Shown here piece after piece: positions 17,239-26,666 of a DNA stretch of 64,000 bases (position 1 is its first letter; the number at the start of each line of letters is the position of its first letter). The DNA comes from PMP191F sp047602185 (GTDB taxonomy: Bacteria; Bacteroidota; Bacteroidia; Chitinophagales; Chitinophagaceae). The DNA lies in the NCBI GenBank assembly GCA_047602185.1, contig JASGHY010000001.1, positions 2,480,001 through 2,544,000 on the forward strand. The letters run 5' to 3'. The notes under the pieces were generated by a model that had not been told where the DNA came from, ran no database searches, and saw only the letters and a program-made list of their open reading frames with translations. The position numbers and the translations under genes are program-made.

Positions 17239-17835
17239 TCAATATATTTTTCCCTGGAAGCATTGCGGTCCAATTGCACCGCCACCATATTCTAACACAA
17301 CCTTGTCTCTATAAATAATGTATGTGCAACTGTCGTTGTAATGCGATTTCAAACTGTCTGGAATTGGCTTGTCAAATATGTCATAAAAGTATTCCCCCAT
17401 ACCGCTTCGTTGAAAGCCAATATTACAAGGGTCGCCGTTTTTAAATGAAATGCAGTTTGCAGCGTCTAACTTGTCTTTAAGTGTCTTTAAAGTTTGGTGT
17501 GTCCAACCTAATTTATTTAGAAGTGTATCAACCTTCGATGATTTAATCTTCAAATCCCAATTGCTATCGTAAGTTCCATTACCAATTATGTGAAAAATAG
17601 AAAGCCCTTTGTTGCCGTCAAACTCAATAACAACCGATTTGTCAACTGGAACATTAGAATTTATAAAGTTTTTAAGATCATTTACCTGCTCTGTTCTGGC
17701 ATTGTAGTTGTCAATTAAGTCTTGTATTGAATAATGTTTTCCATCGTCAAAACTAAATGTAAAAAAAACAGTAAAGACATAGCCGACAAACAACAAAAGT
17801 CCTGTTCCAACTACAATTAAAACCCATTTGACCAT
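17239..17835 (-). CDS. Unknown membrane-anchored protein
   Basis: A 198-residue protein with one N-terminal transmembrane segment (VLIVVGTGLLLFVGYVFTVF, about 4-23) and the rest probably outside the cytoplasm. There are two Cys pairs: CISFKNGDPCNIGF near 127-139, and single Cys residues in NDSCTYIIYRD and GPQCFQG at the end. I do not recognise a family. It is AT-rich and belongs to a row of leftward single-gene units, each with a related non-coding block downstream. Confidence 0.55.
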   Translation of the reverse strand: MVKWVLIVVGTGLLLFVGYVFTVFFTFSFDDGKHYSIQDLIDNYNARTEQVNDLKNFINSNVPVDKSVVIEFDGNKGLSIFHIIGNGTYDSNWDLKIKSSKVDTLLNKLGWTHQTLKTLKDKLDAANCISFKNGDPCNIGFQRSGMGEYFYDIFDKPIPDSLKSHYNDSCTYIIYRDKVVLEYGGGAIGPQCFQGKIY

Positions 17836-17839
17836 TTTG

Positions 17840-18017
17840 TTCTTTTTAAATTCTTAATGTGTGCCAGCAAGGGTACAAAGCCTGGCGTTTACGGCAGCAT
17901 TTGAAAAACGTCAACCCAATTTAGTACAAAGGTTTTATAGTAGTTATGCACGTCAGCCGCCATAGCGCCAAACCGATGTTGTATGTCTTCTATCGTCGCT
18001 ATAAAGATTGATTATAT
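17840..18017 (-). repeat. Cassette-like downstream element, copy 2
   Basis: Read leftward after the DUF418 stop: GACATACAACATCGGTTTGG, then GGCTGACG and AACGCCAGGCTTTGTACC. It shares the ACAACa/gCGGTTTG core and layout with the block at 17060-17238. GACATACAACG also occurs at 19252, upstream of the DUF418 gene. Confidence 0.4.
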
Positions 18018-19190
18018 CTATTTACGCAATGGTAATTTTCTCCAATAAGTGAGTTGTCGCCAAATCCATTCAACAGGCCCATAACGAAAAACACGAAGCC
18101 ATAAAGAACTAAATACTATTTCAACAATAAGCCAGCCAAATGCCAATAACCAGATCGTGTGCATTGATAATTCACCCAATTTACCAAAGCCAATTCCATA
18201 AAGCAGGATAATATTTACTGCCGAAATCAAAAGGTAATTTGTCAACGTCATTTTACCCAATGCCTGCAATATTTTAAATACTATGTTTTGTCCAACTGAA
18301 ATAAACGCAAGAATAATAATGCCTGAATAAAAGGTAGTAATTGAAATAATTCCAATCTTAATAAACGGTTCCCAATAAACAGAACTAATATTTATTATGC
18401 CGGTTACAGCCAACCATTTAACGATGATATAAGCAATAGCAAAAGGTGAACTTATAAAAACAACTTTCGTGAACAGTTTCTTTTTGCTTTCAATTGCTTC
18501 AAATAATTTTATCCTTACTAAATAGTAGCCGAAAAGAAATCTGCCAAGCGTTTCAACAATATCATGTACATCACTTGCAGAAAGAATAAACAGTTTATAA
18601 TAACCAATGAGGTTTGTTTTAAATACGTCAATCAGATTTCCATATTTGAACTGCTCATATGCGTTTTTCCAATCAGCATCGTGAAAAGTGGGCGGTTGAT
18701 CTTTTATTGCCAATGAAAAACAAAAGGGAAAAACAAGCATTAAAAGAATGGAGAAAATAAGTATTTTTCTATTTGAAGCTTTTTTAAATAACAGAAGTAG
18801 CAATCCGCAAATGGCATAAAAGTGCAACACGTCAAACCACCAGAATGACGTGTGAATGAAACCGATAATAAACAACCAAAGCATTCGCTTTATGAAAAAG
18901 CGATTGGGGTTTATATTCTTTTTTTCAATGCTTGACAGTAATAAACCAAACCCGTAACCAAATAGAATAGAAAACAAGGTCATAAATTTCCATTCAAAGA
19001 ACACAGTGTTAATGTGTGATAGCGTCAAATCCAGAGGCGAAGAAATAGGATGGAGAATGTCGGCAGGAACCTGCTGGTCAGTGAATGAAGTAAAGTTGGC
19101 AATCAATACACCTGTCAAAGCAAAACCACGAAGAGCATCAACAATGATGGCCCTTTCTTTCTGCTCAATAGGTGTCGCATTAATTGTCAT
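18018..19190 (-). CDS. DUF418 family membrane protein (YeiB-like)
   Basis: A 390-residue polytopic membrane protein. It begins ERAIIVDALRGFALTGVL, the DUF418 N-terminal signature (DxxRGFAxxGIL), then has FGYGFGLLLSS and a C-terminal GPVEWIWRQLTYW, the PxEWxWR signature of the family's end. About nine to ten membrane segments can be seen. Family members are found near transporters and stress genes but have no proven reaction. The gene stands alone and is flanked by cassette-like sequence. Confidence 0.85.
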   Translation of the reverse strand: MTINATPIEQKERAIIVDALRGFALTGVLIANFTSFTDQQVPADILHPISSPLDLTLSHINTVFFEWKFMTLFSILFGYGFGLLLSSIEKKNINPNRFFIKRMLWLFIIGFIHTSFWWFDVLHFYAICGLLLLLFKKASNRKILIFSILLMLVFPFCFSLAIKDQPPTFHDADWKNAYEQFKYGNLIDVFKTNLIGYYKLFILSASDVHDIVETLGRFLFGYYLVRIKLFEAIESKKKLFTKVVFISSPFAIAYIIVKWLAVTGIINISSVYWEPFIKIGIISITTFYSGIIILAFISVGQNIVFKILQALGKMTLTNYLLISAVNIILLYGIGFGKLGELSMHTIWLLAFGWLIVEIVFSSLWLRVFRYGPVEWIWRQLTYWRKLPLRK

Positions 19191-19474
19191 AAATGGTAGT
19201 CAAAGCAGTTTTATTTTGGTCTGTTCCAAGTTTGTAGATTGTCTATAAAATGACATACAACGACAACGGCCCGGTGAAACGGCGGTATTCTGTGTTACTT
19301 CTGCCCGTCGCTGCTGCTTATTAAAGATACAAAAGCTCATTGTTTATTCTGTTGCTTAGCGTTATTCGTCGGCTGTAACTGAAACCCAAAAGCGAAAAAA
19401 GCTGAGAATATATTCGTAATCCAGTCATATAGCCAATGCAATATTACAGGCAGCAAGATGCCCGCTCCCCGCTC

Positions 19475-19576
19475 TTCGAGGCTTGTAGCCTCGAAGTTTT
19501 ATTTTATTGCCTCTGGCAATTGCAGTAGCGGCCAAAGGCTGCATAATAATGATACGAGACTGCAAGTCTCGTATAG
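19475..19576. repeat. Three-hairpin palindromic repeat, copy B
   Basis: CGAGGCTTGTAGCCTCG, GCGGCCAAAGGCTGC, and ATACGAGACTGCAAGTCTCG followed by TAT. It differs from copy A but keeps the pairing in each hairpin. It lies upstream of DUF418 and downstream of the 19613 gene. Confidence 0.75.
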
Positions 19577-19612
19577 CCCGGTTTTGAAACAAAGTACTTC
19601 ACTGGTGCCAGC

Positions 19613-20272
19613 TCATTTATTTAAGAACACCAGGTCGGAGCTTCTAAGTTCAGTAAACAGATCTACTGTATCTTTCAACGTTACGCGGTAATACTCCTGT
19701 TTTGCTGTATTGAACAATGATGCAGGTTTATACCGGATATCGATCCTGAAATCACATAAAAACCGAAGCCTGTTATTCGACACATTATGAGGCATTCCAT
19801 TATTATCTTCTACGTACCTGCATGTGCCCAGGTCTGCCACTAACTTCCTGAGACAGATCTTATTTTCAAAAAACAGGTCAATATCAAACTTTTCTAAACT
19901 GAATAGCGGCCTGTAATTACAGGTAGTCTTTGTTCTGTCGATATAGCAATACAAGGTCCAGGGCCTGTTTAAATAAGTCTTTTGGCTAAAAAAGTCTTTC
20001 GCCAGCCAGGCATACACAGAATCGCGGATAACCTTAGTTGAAAAACTTTCGCCAAAGTACTTTATGGATGCATTATGGATGGCATCGGCAATACTATCAG
20101 CATTTAAATGTGCAAATACAAAAACTCCGCCGGAGACTGTCATGCCACCGCCGGCATCTTTTTCCAAAGCATTGGGGTCATAGTTTCTTTCAGCTTTAGG
20201 AATACCCTGCCGGTTGTTATTTGAGCAGGACAGCATCAAAAACAATATAAAAAAGATTAATATCTGTTGCAT
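19613..20272 (-). CDS. Unknown lipoprotein
   Basis: The start is placed at 20272 (MQQILIFFILFLMLSCSNNN), which gives a proper lipobox (FLMLSC, Cys16); the ORF is open to 20341. The mature 200-residue part has no family I recognise. Landmarks are a GGGMTVSGGVFVF stretch near residue 43 and paired Cys in YCYIDRTKTTCNYRP. The leftward gene is solitary. Confidence 0.55.
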   Translation of the reverse strand: MQQILIFFILFLMLSCSNNNRQGIPKAERNYDPNALEKDAGGGMTVSGGVFVFAHLNADSIADAIHNASIKYFGESFSTKVIRDSVYAWLAKDFFSQKTYLNRPWTLYCYIDRTKTTCNYRPLFSLEKFDIDLFFENKICLRKLVADLGTCRYVEDNNGMPHNVSNNRLRFLCDFRIDIRYKPASLFNTAKQEYYRVTLKDTVDLFTELRSSDLVFLNK

Positions 20273-20341
20273 TAAGGAGTGGGGATAGTTTAGGGTTATG
20301 CGACGAGCGGAAAAGATACAAGAATTAAAAACAAAGCGCAA

Positions 20342-20704
20342 GTAAGAGCAACCAGTTAGCAGTTGGCAGTTCCGGGTTTTGAGTTTAGAGTTTCGGGTTG
20401 AAGAATCGTGAGACGTGAGTCGTCAGTCGTGAGTGGGAAGTACGTGAAATGTCAAACGTGAAAGAAAATCGTGAATCGGCAGACGGCAATCGGCAATCGT
20501 GAGTGGCTGAAGCAAGTGAATAGTTAATGGTGAATGGCTGCTCCTTGTAAACCTATCAACCTTCCAACTTTTCAACCTGGCCTTCGGCTTTCCCTTTGAA
20601 ATTCGATATTCAAAATTTGACATTCGATATTTTCGCCATCCGTACTTCGTACTTTCCGGGGTCTTGCCCCTTGAATCTTGTGTCTTCATCTTTACATTTG
20701 CCCC
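20342..20704. repeat. Word-like degenerate repeats before topB
   Basis: Consists of short repeated words in a degenerate array: CGTGAGTCGTCAGTCGTGAG, GGCAATCGGCAATCGTGAG, AATTCGATATTCAAAATTTG, CGTACTTCGTACTTTCCG. The same words appear at 39745-40166 and 61457-61735. No gene. Confidence 0.7.
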
Positions 20705-22840
20705 ATGAAGGTTTGCATTGCAGAAAAGCCAAGTGTGGCCCGGGATATTGCAGATATTATCGGCGCCAAACAGCGCAGGGATGGTTATTATGAAGGCAAC
20801 GGGTACCAGGTTACCTGGACCTTCGGGCATTTCTGTACCCTTAAGGAACCGCACGACTATACCGAACAATGGAAATTCTGGCGGCTGGAAGATCTGCCCA
20901 TGATCCCGCCCAGCTTCGGCATCAAACTGATAGATAATAACGGGGTACAAAAACAATTCAAAGTAATAGAAACCCTGGTACACCAGTGCGAAGAGGTCAT
21001 CAACTGTGGGGATGCCGGGCAGGAAGGAGAACTGATCCAACGATGGGTATTGCTGAAAGCCCAATGCACAGCACCTGTAAAAAGACTCTGGATCTCCTCC
21101 CTTACGGAAGAGGCTATTAAAGAAGGTTTCCAGAAACTAAAAAATGCCGACCAGTACGATAACCTGTATGCGGCCGGCAGCGCCCGTGCCATTGGCGATT
21201 GGTTGCTGGGTATGAACGCTACCCGGCTGTTCACCAAAAAATTTGCACAGGGTAAAACGGTGCTGTCCATCGGCCGGGTGCAAACGCCTACCCTTGCCAT
21301 GATCGTGGCAAGACAAAAAGAGATCAACGCCTTTCAGTCTGAAGAATATTTTGAACTAAAAACCATCTACCGCGATACGGAGTTTACCGCTGCTATTGAC
21401 CGTATAAAAGTGCTGGAGCGGGCCGAAAAAGGATTGGCCTACCTCAAGGAGCATCCTTTCGAGATCACCTCTTTTGAGAAAAAAGAAGGCAAAGAGGGCA
21501 ATCCCCGCCTGTTCGATCTGACAGCCCTGCAGGTAGAGGCCAATAAAAAGTATGCTTACTCTGCCGATGACACTTTGAAGTATGTACAAAACCTGTACGA
21601 GAAAAAGCTGGTTACCTACCCCAGGGTAGATACCACTTACCTGTCGGAAGACCTGCATCCGAAAATTGAAGGCATCATGCGCGATCTTACGCCCTATGCC
21701 GCACTGACGGCCCCCATCCTGGCGCAGCCCATTCCAAAGCTCAAAACCGTATTCGACGATAAAAAGGTGTCTGACCACCATGCCATTATTCCTACGGGGG
21801 TATATCCCAATAACCTGCCGCACGAGGAAAAACGCATTTACGATCTTATTGCCCGGCGTTTCATTGCCGCCTTTTACCCCGAAAGTAAAGTAGCCAACAC
21901 CACCGTAATGGGTAAGGTAGGCCAGGTACCCTTTAAAGCTACCGGTAAGCAGGTGCTGGAGCCCGGCTGGAAGGATGTATATGCCAACGACGCCACCGCT
22001 AAAAAGGAAGGTGAAGAAGAAGAAAAGATCCTGCCGGTATTTGAGGTAGGCGAAAGCGGCCCTCATACGCCACGCATTCACCAGGGCAAGACCACACCGC
22101 CCAAAGCCTATACCGAAGCTACCCTGCTGCGGGCTATGGAAACGGCAGGTAAACAGGTAGAGGATGAGGAAATGCGTGAGCTGCTGAAAGATAACGGCAT
22201 TGGCCGACCCAGTACCCGCGCCAATATTATCGAAACCCTGTTTCGCCGCAAGTATATCGAAAAACGCAAAAAGAACATCTACGCCACGCAGACCGGCATC
22301 GACCTGATAGATACCATCCAGACCGAACTGCTCAAAAGCCCTGAGCTTACAGGCATCTGGGAACGTAAGCTGCGCCAGATTGAAAAAGGTGAATACGCTA
22401 TTGAAACCTTTAAGCAGGAGCTGAAGCAAATGGTCATAGACCTTACGGCCGAAGTAAAAAGCGCCACCTACAAGGCCATTACCATAGCGCCCGACCAACC
22501 GGAGAAAAAGGAAAAAGAAAAGACGGACGATAAGCCAAAGAAAGAAGCCAAACCAAAGGAACCTAAAAAGGCTGTTGTAATAGAAGAACAGCAATGTCCC
22601 AAATGCAAACAACACCTGCTAAAGAAGGGCAACACGGCCTATGGCTGCGCCAATTTTAAAGTATGTGGCTTTAAACTACCCTTTGAAGTATTTGGCAAAA
22701 AGCTCACCGATAAACAAATTGCCGACCTGCTGCAGAAAGGCAAAACCGGTAAAGCCAAAGGCTGGAAACTACCGGATACGGATGTTGAAAAGGAAGGGAA
22801 GTTGAAGCTGGGTAATAACTTTAATGTAGAGCTTGAATAA
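20705..22840 (+). CDS. topB: DNA topoisomerase III
   Basis: The start at 20705 (MKVCIAEKPSVARDIADIIG) is the classic TopB/Toprim N-terminus; the frame is open from 20678. The 711-residue protein has the Toprim acidic motif DAGQEGELI, the SIGRVQTPTLAMIV segment, and catalytic Tyr305 in VTYPRVDTTYL, which would form the 5'-phosphotyrosine with single-stranded DNA. The C-terminus has a basic linker (about 590-630), then a C4 zinc ribbon (CPKCKQHLLKKG...CANFKVC) and a DNA-binding tail. It relaxes or decatenates DNA. The gene stands alone, not in a conjugative cluster. Confidence 0.95.
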   Translation: MKVCIAEKPSVARDIADIIGAKQRRDGYYEGNGYQVTWTFGHFCTLKEPHDYTEQWKFWRLEDLPMIPPSFGIKLIDNNGVQKQFKVIETLVHQCEEVINCGDAGQEGELIQRWVLLKAQCTAPVKRLWISSLTEEAIKEGFQKLKNADQYDNLYAAGSARAIGDWLLGMNATRLFTKKFAQGKTVLSIGRVQTPTLAMIVARQKEINAFQSEEYFELKTIYRDTEFTAAIDRIKVLERAEKGLAYLKEHPFEITSFEKKEGKEGNPRLFDLTALQVEANKKYAYSADDTLKYVQNLYEKKLVTYPRVDTTYLSEDLHPKIEGIMRDLTPYAALTAPILAQPIPKLKTVFDDKKVSDHHAIIPTGVYPNNLPHEEKRIYDLIARRFIAAFYPESKVANTTVMGKVGQVPFKATGKQVLEPGWKDVYANDATAKKEGEEEEKILPVFEVGESGPHTPRIHQGKTTPPKAYTEATLLRAMETAGKQVEDEEMRELLKDNGIGRPSTRANIIETLFRRKYIEKRKKNIYATQTGIDLIDTIQTELLKSPELTGIWERKLRQIEKGEYAIETFKQELKQMVIDLTAEVKSATYKAITIAPDQPEKKEKEKTDDKPKKEAKPKEPKKAVVIEEQQCPKCKQHLLKKGNTAYGCANFKVCGFKLPFEVFGKKLTDKQIADLLQKGKTGKAKGWKLPDTDVEKEGKLKLGNNFNVELE

Positions 22841-22981
22841 AGATAGATGGCCTGATAGCTGTATGGTTTGATTGTTATAGCTGATAACCATAAAGCCGTC
22901 TAACAATTTAACCATCTGCATTTCATGATCTGGTATCCAGCATCCTGTATCCCGCATCTTAAATATCAAATCTCAAACAAG

Positions 22982-23596
22982 CTACTTCGTTCTTATCGTG
23001 CCATCATCATTATACATGGTTTTCGGTATGTACTTCTTCACCGTAAGGTACAGCCAGCCGCTGGCAAGGTATTTTATATCATCTTCCGGTGGCAGCCTGC
23101 TACCATCATTTACTTTATAAGGAGTATTATTTCTTATTGTCTTTACGCGTACGTGTACTTTAAACCTATATTTACCGGGAACAAAACTTCCGCCAACGCT
23201 TAACAGGTTAAAGGGAATAGTATCGGTAGCATAGGCAGCGAGCTTTCTTTTAGGCAGATCATAATGCCGGAGTGAATCTTCATCGCTATATGAAAAAGGA
23301 CTACTACAATAATAAACCACTCTATCCCGGACATATTTTTCACCCTTCAGCTTCTCCGTTTTAATGCTAATATTAGCAAACCGATCCCCCAGGTCTCCAT
23401 CAGTAAAAGCATTATAAATATCTACAGCATGGTTGTTGTTGTTATGATAGATCACCTTCAGGATTAATCCATTGGAATCAACCACAGCCGATTTAGTGAA
23501 CCGGAAACTGATAGTAACAGAATCACCTTCGCCCACCTGGGCAAGGCCATTAAACCAACTGACAAACAACAAAGAAATTAGCAGGCTCCTGATCAT
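22982..23596 (-). CDS. Unknown secreted protein
   Basis: About 204 residues from the Met at 23596 (MIRSLLISLLFVSWFNGLAQ), a clear Sec signal peptide; a start six bases upstream is also possible. The mature part is probably all beta (VTISFRFTKSAVVDSNGLILKV, FVPGKYRFKVHVRV), like a periplasmic Ig-type or lipocalin-like module. No family is recognised. The leftward gene stands alone. Confidence 0.55.
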   Translation of the reverse strand: MIRSLLISLLFVSWFNGLAQVGEGDSVTISFRFTKSAVVDSNGLILKVIYHNNNNHAVDIYNAFTDGDLGDRFANISIKTEKLKGEKYVRDRVVYYCSSPFSYSDEDSLRHYDLPKRKLAAYATDTIPFNLLSVGGSFVPGKYRFKVHVRVKTIRNNTPYKVNDGSRLPPEDDIKYLASGWLYLTVKKYIPKTMYNDDGTIRTK

Positions 23597-23938
23597 ATAC
23601 AAAAAGGCTGATAGCCTGGGCAGGAAAATAGAAAGGAATATTCAGAAGCAGAAATATCCGTAACCGCAAATGTGAAATCTTTAACATTTAGTAGCGGGGG
23701 GGGGGTAGAACTGGTATTCTGTCTTTTTTACCGGCGCGAGTTTTACAAAGTAAACTCGTGTTTTTATATATGATACCGGTCTCTGACCGGATTGTAGAAA
23801 GGGCGAACATTTAATTATATCGGTCACAGACGGGGTGTAGATATAAAAACATGAGTGCATTTCAGAACATTCATGGTCATTGAACAAGATTTAATTTAGA
23901 CTCTTTACCCCTCCATTCGTTGGCAACATCCTAAACTA
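23597..23938. repeat. Non-coding stretch with hairpins and a G10 run
   Basis: A run of ten G lies at 23696-23705. A near-perfect hairpin CGAGTTTTAC/GTAAACTCG lies around 23737-23757. CCGGTCTCTGACCGG (about 23778-23792) is a perfect hairpin that recurs in the spacers of the 329-bp array near 43158. No gene. Confidence 0.55.
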
Positions 23939-24667
23939 TCAAATCGCATTAAACTTAATTTCACCATCAGTCACCCCCTTCCTCATTATTGCTTCTAAAA
24001 AAGATCCAATCTCATTAATGATACTATCATATTCACTGCTCATATTCACCGAATCCATCCATGAAATAGAATAAATCTGCCTTAGCTGCTCTCCCGTATC
24101 TTTATCTCTATGCGCCATAGCATTGTTTCGATGCTCCTTAATCTTTTTGTAATGTTTCTCTTTAAATTCGTTCAACTTTTTCCTAACCTCATTAAGCCTC
24201 ACCGCAAAATGCTCATCATCTGAGTAATCAACTGAAACTATTTTAAAATCTTTACCTAAAAACATTAGTATATCATTTACAGATTCATAAACAAGCAATG
24301 AGACTTGCCTTGCAAACAATCGCTTTTCCCATTCTGTTTCTGCAAATGCCTGATATTTCGATAATACTTTTAAATCAAGCGAAATAATACTAATGTATCG
24401 AGCAGTATTCCAAAAAAACTTATTCTTTTCTAAGTTGTAATCATTTACCAACCCCATTGTTTTAGTAAACATATTTAGAGTATTCTCCGACTTCGCCATT
24501 GTCTCAGAAAAACGAGCTTCAAACATAGATCTATCCTGCTTAATTAAAGCAGCAAGCACTAAATCATCATTTGAGATATTATACATAGAACTATAGTTTA
24601 GCAGACAATATGAAATATTATCAATACTTAGATGTCTAATTATTTTTGAATCCGACCGCTGTAACAT
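23939..24667 (-). CDS. HEPN/AbiU2-like protein, possible abortive-infection factor
   Basis: A 242-residue, largely helical protein. The C-terminal third has EHRNNAMAHRDKDTG, matching the Rx4-6H motif of HEPN RNases in the form seen in AbiU2-like proteins (RN.a.AH.D). This would be an RNase active site. The N-terminal part has no clear match. It lies in the AT-rich segment that also carries the TIR and SIR2 proteins, and could be a toxin or an abortive-infection RNase. No antitoxin gene is evident next to it. Confidence 0.6.
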   Translation of the reverse strand: MLQRSDSKIIRHLSIDNISYCLLNYSSMYNISNDDLVLAALIKQDRSMFEARFSETMAKSENTLNMFTKTMGLVNDYNLEKNKFFWNTARYISIISLDLKVLSKYQAFAETEWEKRLFARQVSLLVYESVNDILMFLGKDFKIVSVDYSDDEHFAVRLNEVRKKLNEFKEKHYKKIKEHRNNAMAHRDKDTGEQLRQIYSISWMDSVNMSSEYDSIINEIGSFLEAIMRKGVTDGEIKFNAI

Positions 24668-24990
24668 TATTAATGTGTTCTGTTACTACAAAGACCAAGC
24701 AACATATATTTCCACTCCTTCAAAACTCAAATTCTTCATCCAACATATTCTTTAGATGTTTGCCTAATCTACGAGCAAATTCGATAAATATAGCGAGGAT
24801 AAGATCTTTTACCATTTTGAATTTCGCTTAATCTTCTTTTATATACCGAACATCTCCTACTTATTCATCAAGACTCAACTAGGCAGCCTTTATATAAAAA
24901 CACCAGTGCCCTGTGGAAGCTGCACGCTAATCGAAGCTTAGTAAGCCATCGTTCAACGTAATAGAGTAAGCTATATTATTGCATATTTTT
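24668..24990. other. Non-coding gap, nothing recognised
   Basis: 323 bp of AT-rich sequence with no supported gene, RNA or repeat. Confidence 0.4.
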
Positions 24991-25899
24991 TCAAAGTATG
25001 TCATTTGCATCTACATTGAACCCTGCAGTCTTCAACTCCTTTACCACTCGAAATTTCCAATTTTCAGATTCGTCTATTCTCGTATATAGTACACCCGAAA
25101 TATCACTCGGCAATTCAACATCATCCTCATAAAGCGGAAGAACATTTTTTCTACCCAATTTTGCCGTAAAATACCCCAGTTCAAGAATTACATTTTGCCT
25201 TGCCCTTTTATTCTTCTTCTCTACTGTTTTAGAATTTCCATAATCATCATAAGTCAAAAGAATAATAGCAAATGAAACATTCGAATATTTTTCGAATTTC
25301 TCAATAATTGTTAGCCCTTCATTTGACTGTTCGTTTAATATTATTGGGTTAAGGTTAATTTTTTGCAACAACCTTGCAACATTGTGCTTTATCTCCTCAT
25401 TGTGTCCGTGTACAATGAATATGTCCCGGTTATTTACTTTATTTGTATTCACAATGTTTTTCTGTGTTATCGCTTTCCTTATCTTTGGAAACTTTTTTTT
25501 ATTATATTTTTCAATAGAAGTTAAAACCAATTGGATATTTTCATCACTAAATTTAGAAAGTTTCATACTCTGTACTATATCCGTAAAGTCATCTTTTTCC
25601 TTTTTACAATCAATAAACTGTGCTATGACTTCTGAAATAAAAGCTTCAACTTCTTTATTCTGTGGGATTGCATTAATATACAAAGCCAAGGTATTAGTAG
25701 CATCAATAAATTCATGATCTGTCCCCAACGCAAAATAGCCACGTTTTAATCTCACCTCTTCATACTGATGTTTCCACTGTTCATAATATCCATTTTCCGA
25801 CATAAACAATTTAAACTCTCTTGAGATAAGAAAGCTTCCTATAAAGTGGTTTCTTAAATCACTAAAAAGAATTTCATATTTAGGCAATACTCTAACCAT
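24991..25899 (-). CDS. TIR-like nucleotide-binding protein (PF10137/CAP12-type)
   Basis: A 302-residue protein with a C-terminal TIR-like domain of the CAP12/Pycsar-effector type (about residues 158-302). It starts RDIFIVHGHNEEI, has an NEQSNEG loop (about 189-195), and the ILELGYFTAKLGR helix whose Glu240 would be the NADase catalytic residue. The VLPLYEDDVELPSDISG tail is typical. The N-terminal half (1-155) has no clear family and could be a regulatory or multimerisation domain. Proteins of this family can degrade NAD+ in antiphage defence, some on cyclic nucleotide signals; no cyclase gene is visible here. Confidence 0.75.
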   Translation of the reverse strand: MVRVLPKYEILFSDLRNHFIGSFLISREFKLFMSENGYYEQWKHQYEEVRLKRGYFALGTDHEFIDATNTLALYINAIPQNKEVEAFISEVIAQFIDCKKEKDDFTDIVQSMKLSKFSDENIQLVLTSIEKYNKKKFPKIRKAITQKNIVNTNKVNNRDIFIVHGHNEEIKHNVARLLQKINLNPIILNEQSNEGLTIIEKFEKYSNVSFAIILLTYDDYGNSKTVEKKNKRARQNVILELGYFTAKLGRKNVLPLYEDDVELPSDISGVLYTRIDESENWKFRVVKELKTAGFNVDANDIL

Positions 25900-26129
25900 T
25901 AGATGTTCAAGTTATTAGAATTGTTATGTAACTAAAACCGGCAGTCAACTATCGGATTGAATTTCGTTAACCTATAGGAAACAACAAGGACCTACAGCCA
26001 GACTAATATATATGATTCTTTTTATCCACAATCACTTTACAAAAAGTAATACCAATCTCAGCTACATAGAAGGGGCCGCATATACTACCTGGTGTGCAAA
26101 AGATGCATAACCATTTCACATATCATTTA

Positions 26130-26666
26130 TTATTCAACAACATAAACAATCTTACCAGCAGTTGCTGGTAATGCTATCATAACCTCTAATCTCGGCGCTC
26201 GTCTATCTCCTCTTTCTGGACAGTGATTGGTAATATGGGCATCCCAATAACTGTAATAATTTGCTATTCGGCGATCAGGAGAATCTTTAAAGTCTAGCCA
26301 ATTTGAATCCAATGACCAAAATCTGTCTGCAAATATCTCGACAATAGGAATCGGATGTTCTGATCTAGGCTCAATAGAATTTGCAAAAACAATTGCTTCA
26401 GCAATAGAATTTGCAGCAAAAATTGACTGCATCCTAGAAGCATATAATGAGTACTCACGTTCTTGTCGTACCATTTCTAAATAATATTCTCTCTGTTGAG
26501 ATTCATCCATTTCATCGACGGACTTCGTGCTAATAATTGACCAGTATGATCTTCCAAAATAAGATAAATTATTATGGTCTAATACAATCTCTTGCCCTTC
26601 TTTTAGTGTGCCAGAACGATCTGCATGATAAAATACATGCGTCCACGGCCTATCCATTATTTGCAT
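26130..26666 (-). CDS. Unknown protein, weakly ADP-ribosyltransferase-like at the N-terminus
   Basis: A 178-residue soluble protein; Met4 at 26657 is an alternative start. It begins WTHVFYHADRSGTLKEGQEI, which recalls the first strand and turn of small DarT/DUF2441-like and RES-type folds (a His after a hydrophobic strand, then G.L..GQ.I). A later YFGRSYWSI and a C-terminal acidic patch are compatible. This match is weak. It lies 230 bp upstream of the TIR gene in the same orientation, so the NAD theme of SIR2 and TIR may extend to it. No catalytic claim can be made. Confidence 0.4.
   Translation of the reverse strand: MQIMDRPWTHVFYHADRSGTLKEGQEIVLDHNNLSYFGRSYWSIISTKSVDEMDESQQREYYLEMVRQEREYSLYASRMQSIFAANSIAEAIVFANSIEPRSEHPIPIVEIFADRFWSLDSNWLDFKDSPDRRIANYYSYWDAHITNHCPERGDRRAPRLEVMIALPATAGKIVYVVE

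Noticed and set aside
17060..19450. Integron attC sites
   Set aside because: No convincing RYYYAAC/GTTRRRY pair could be placed, so the elements are listed only as cassette-like.
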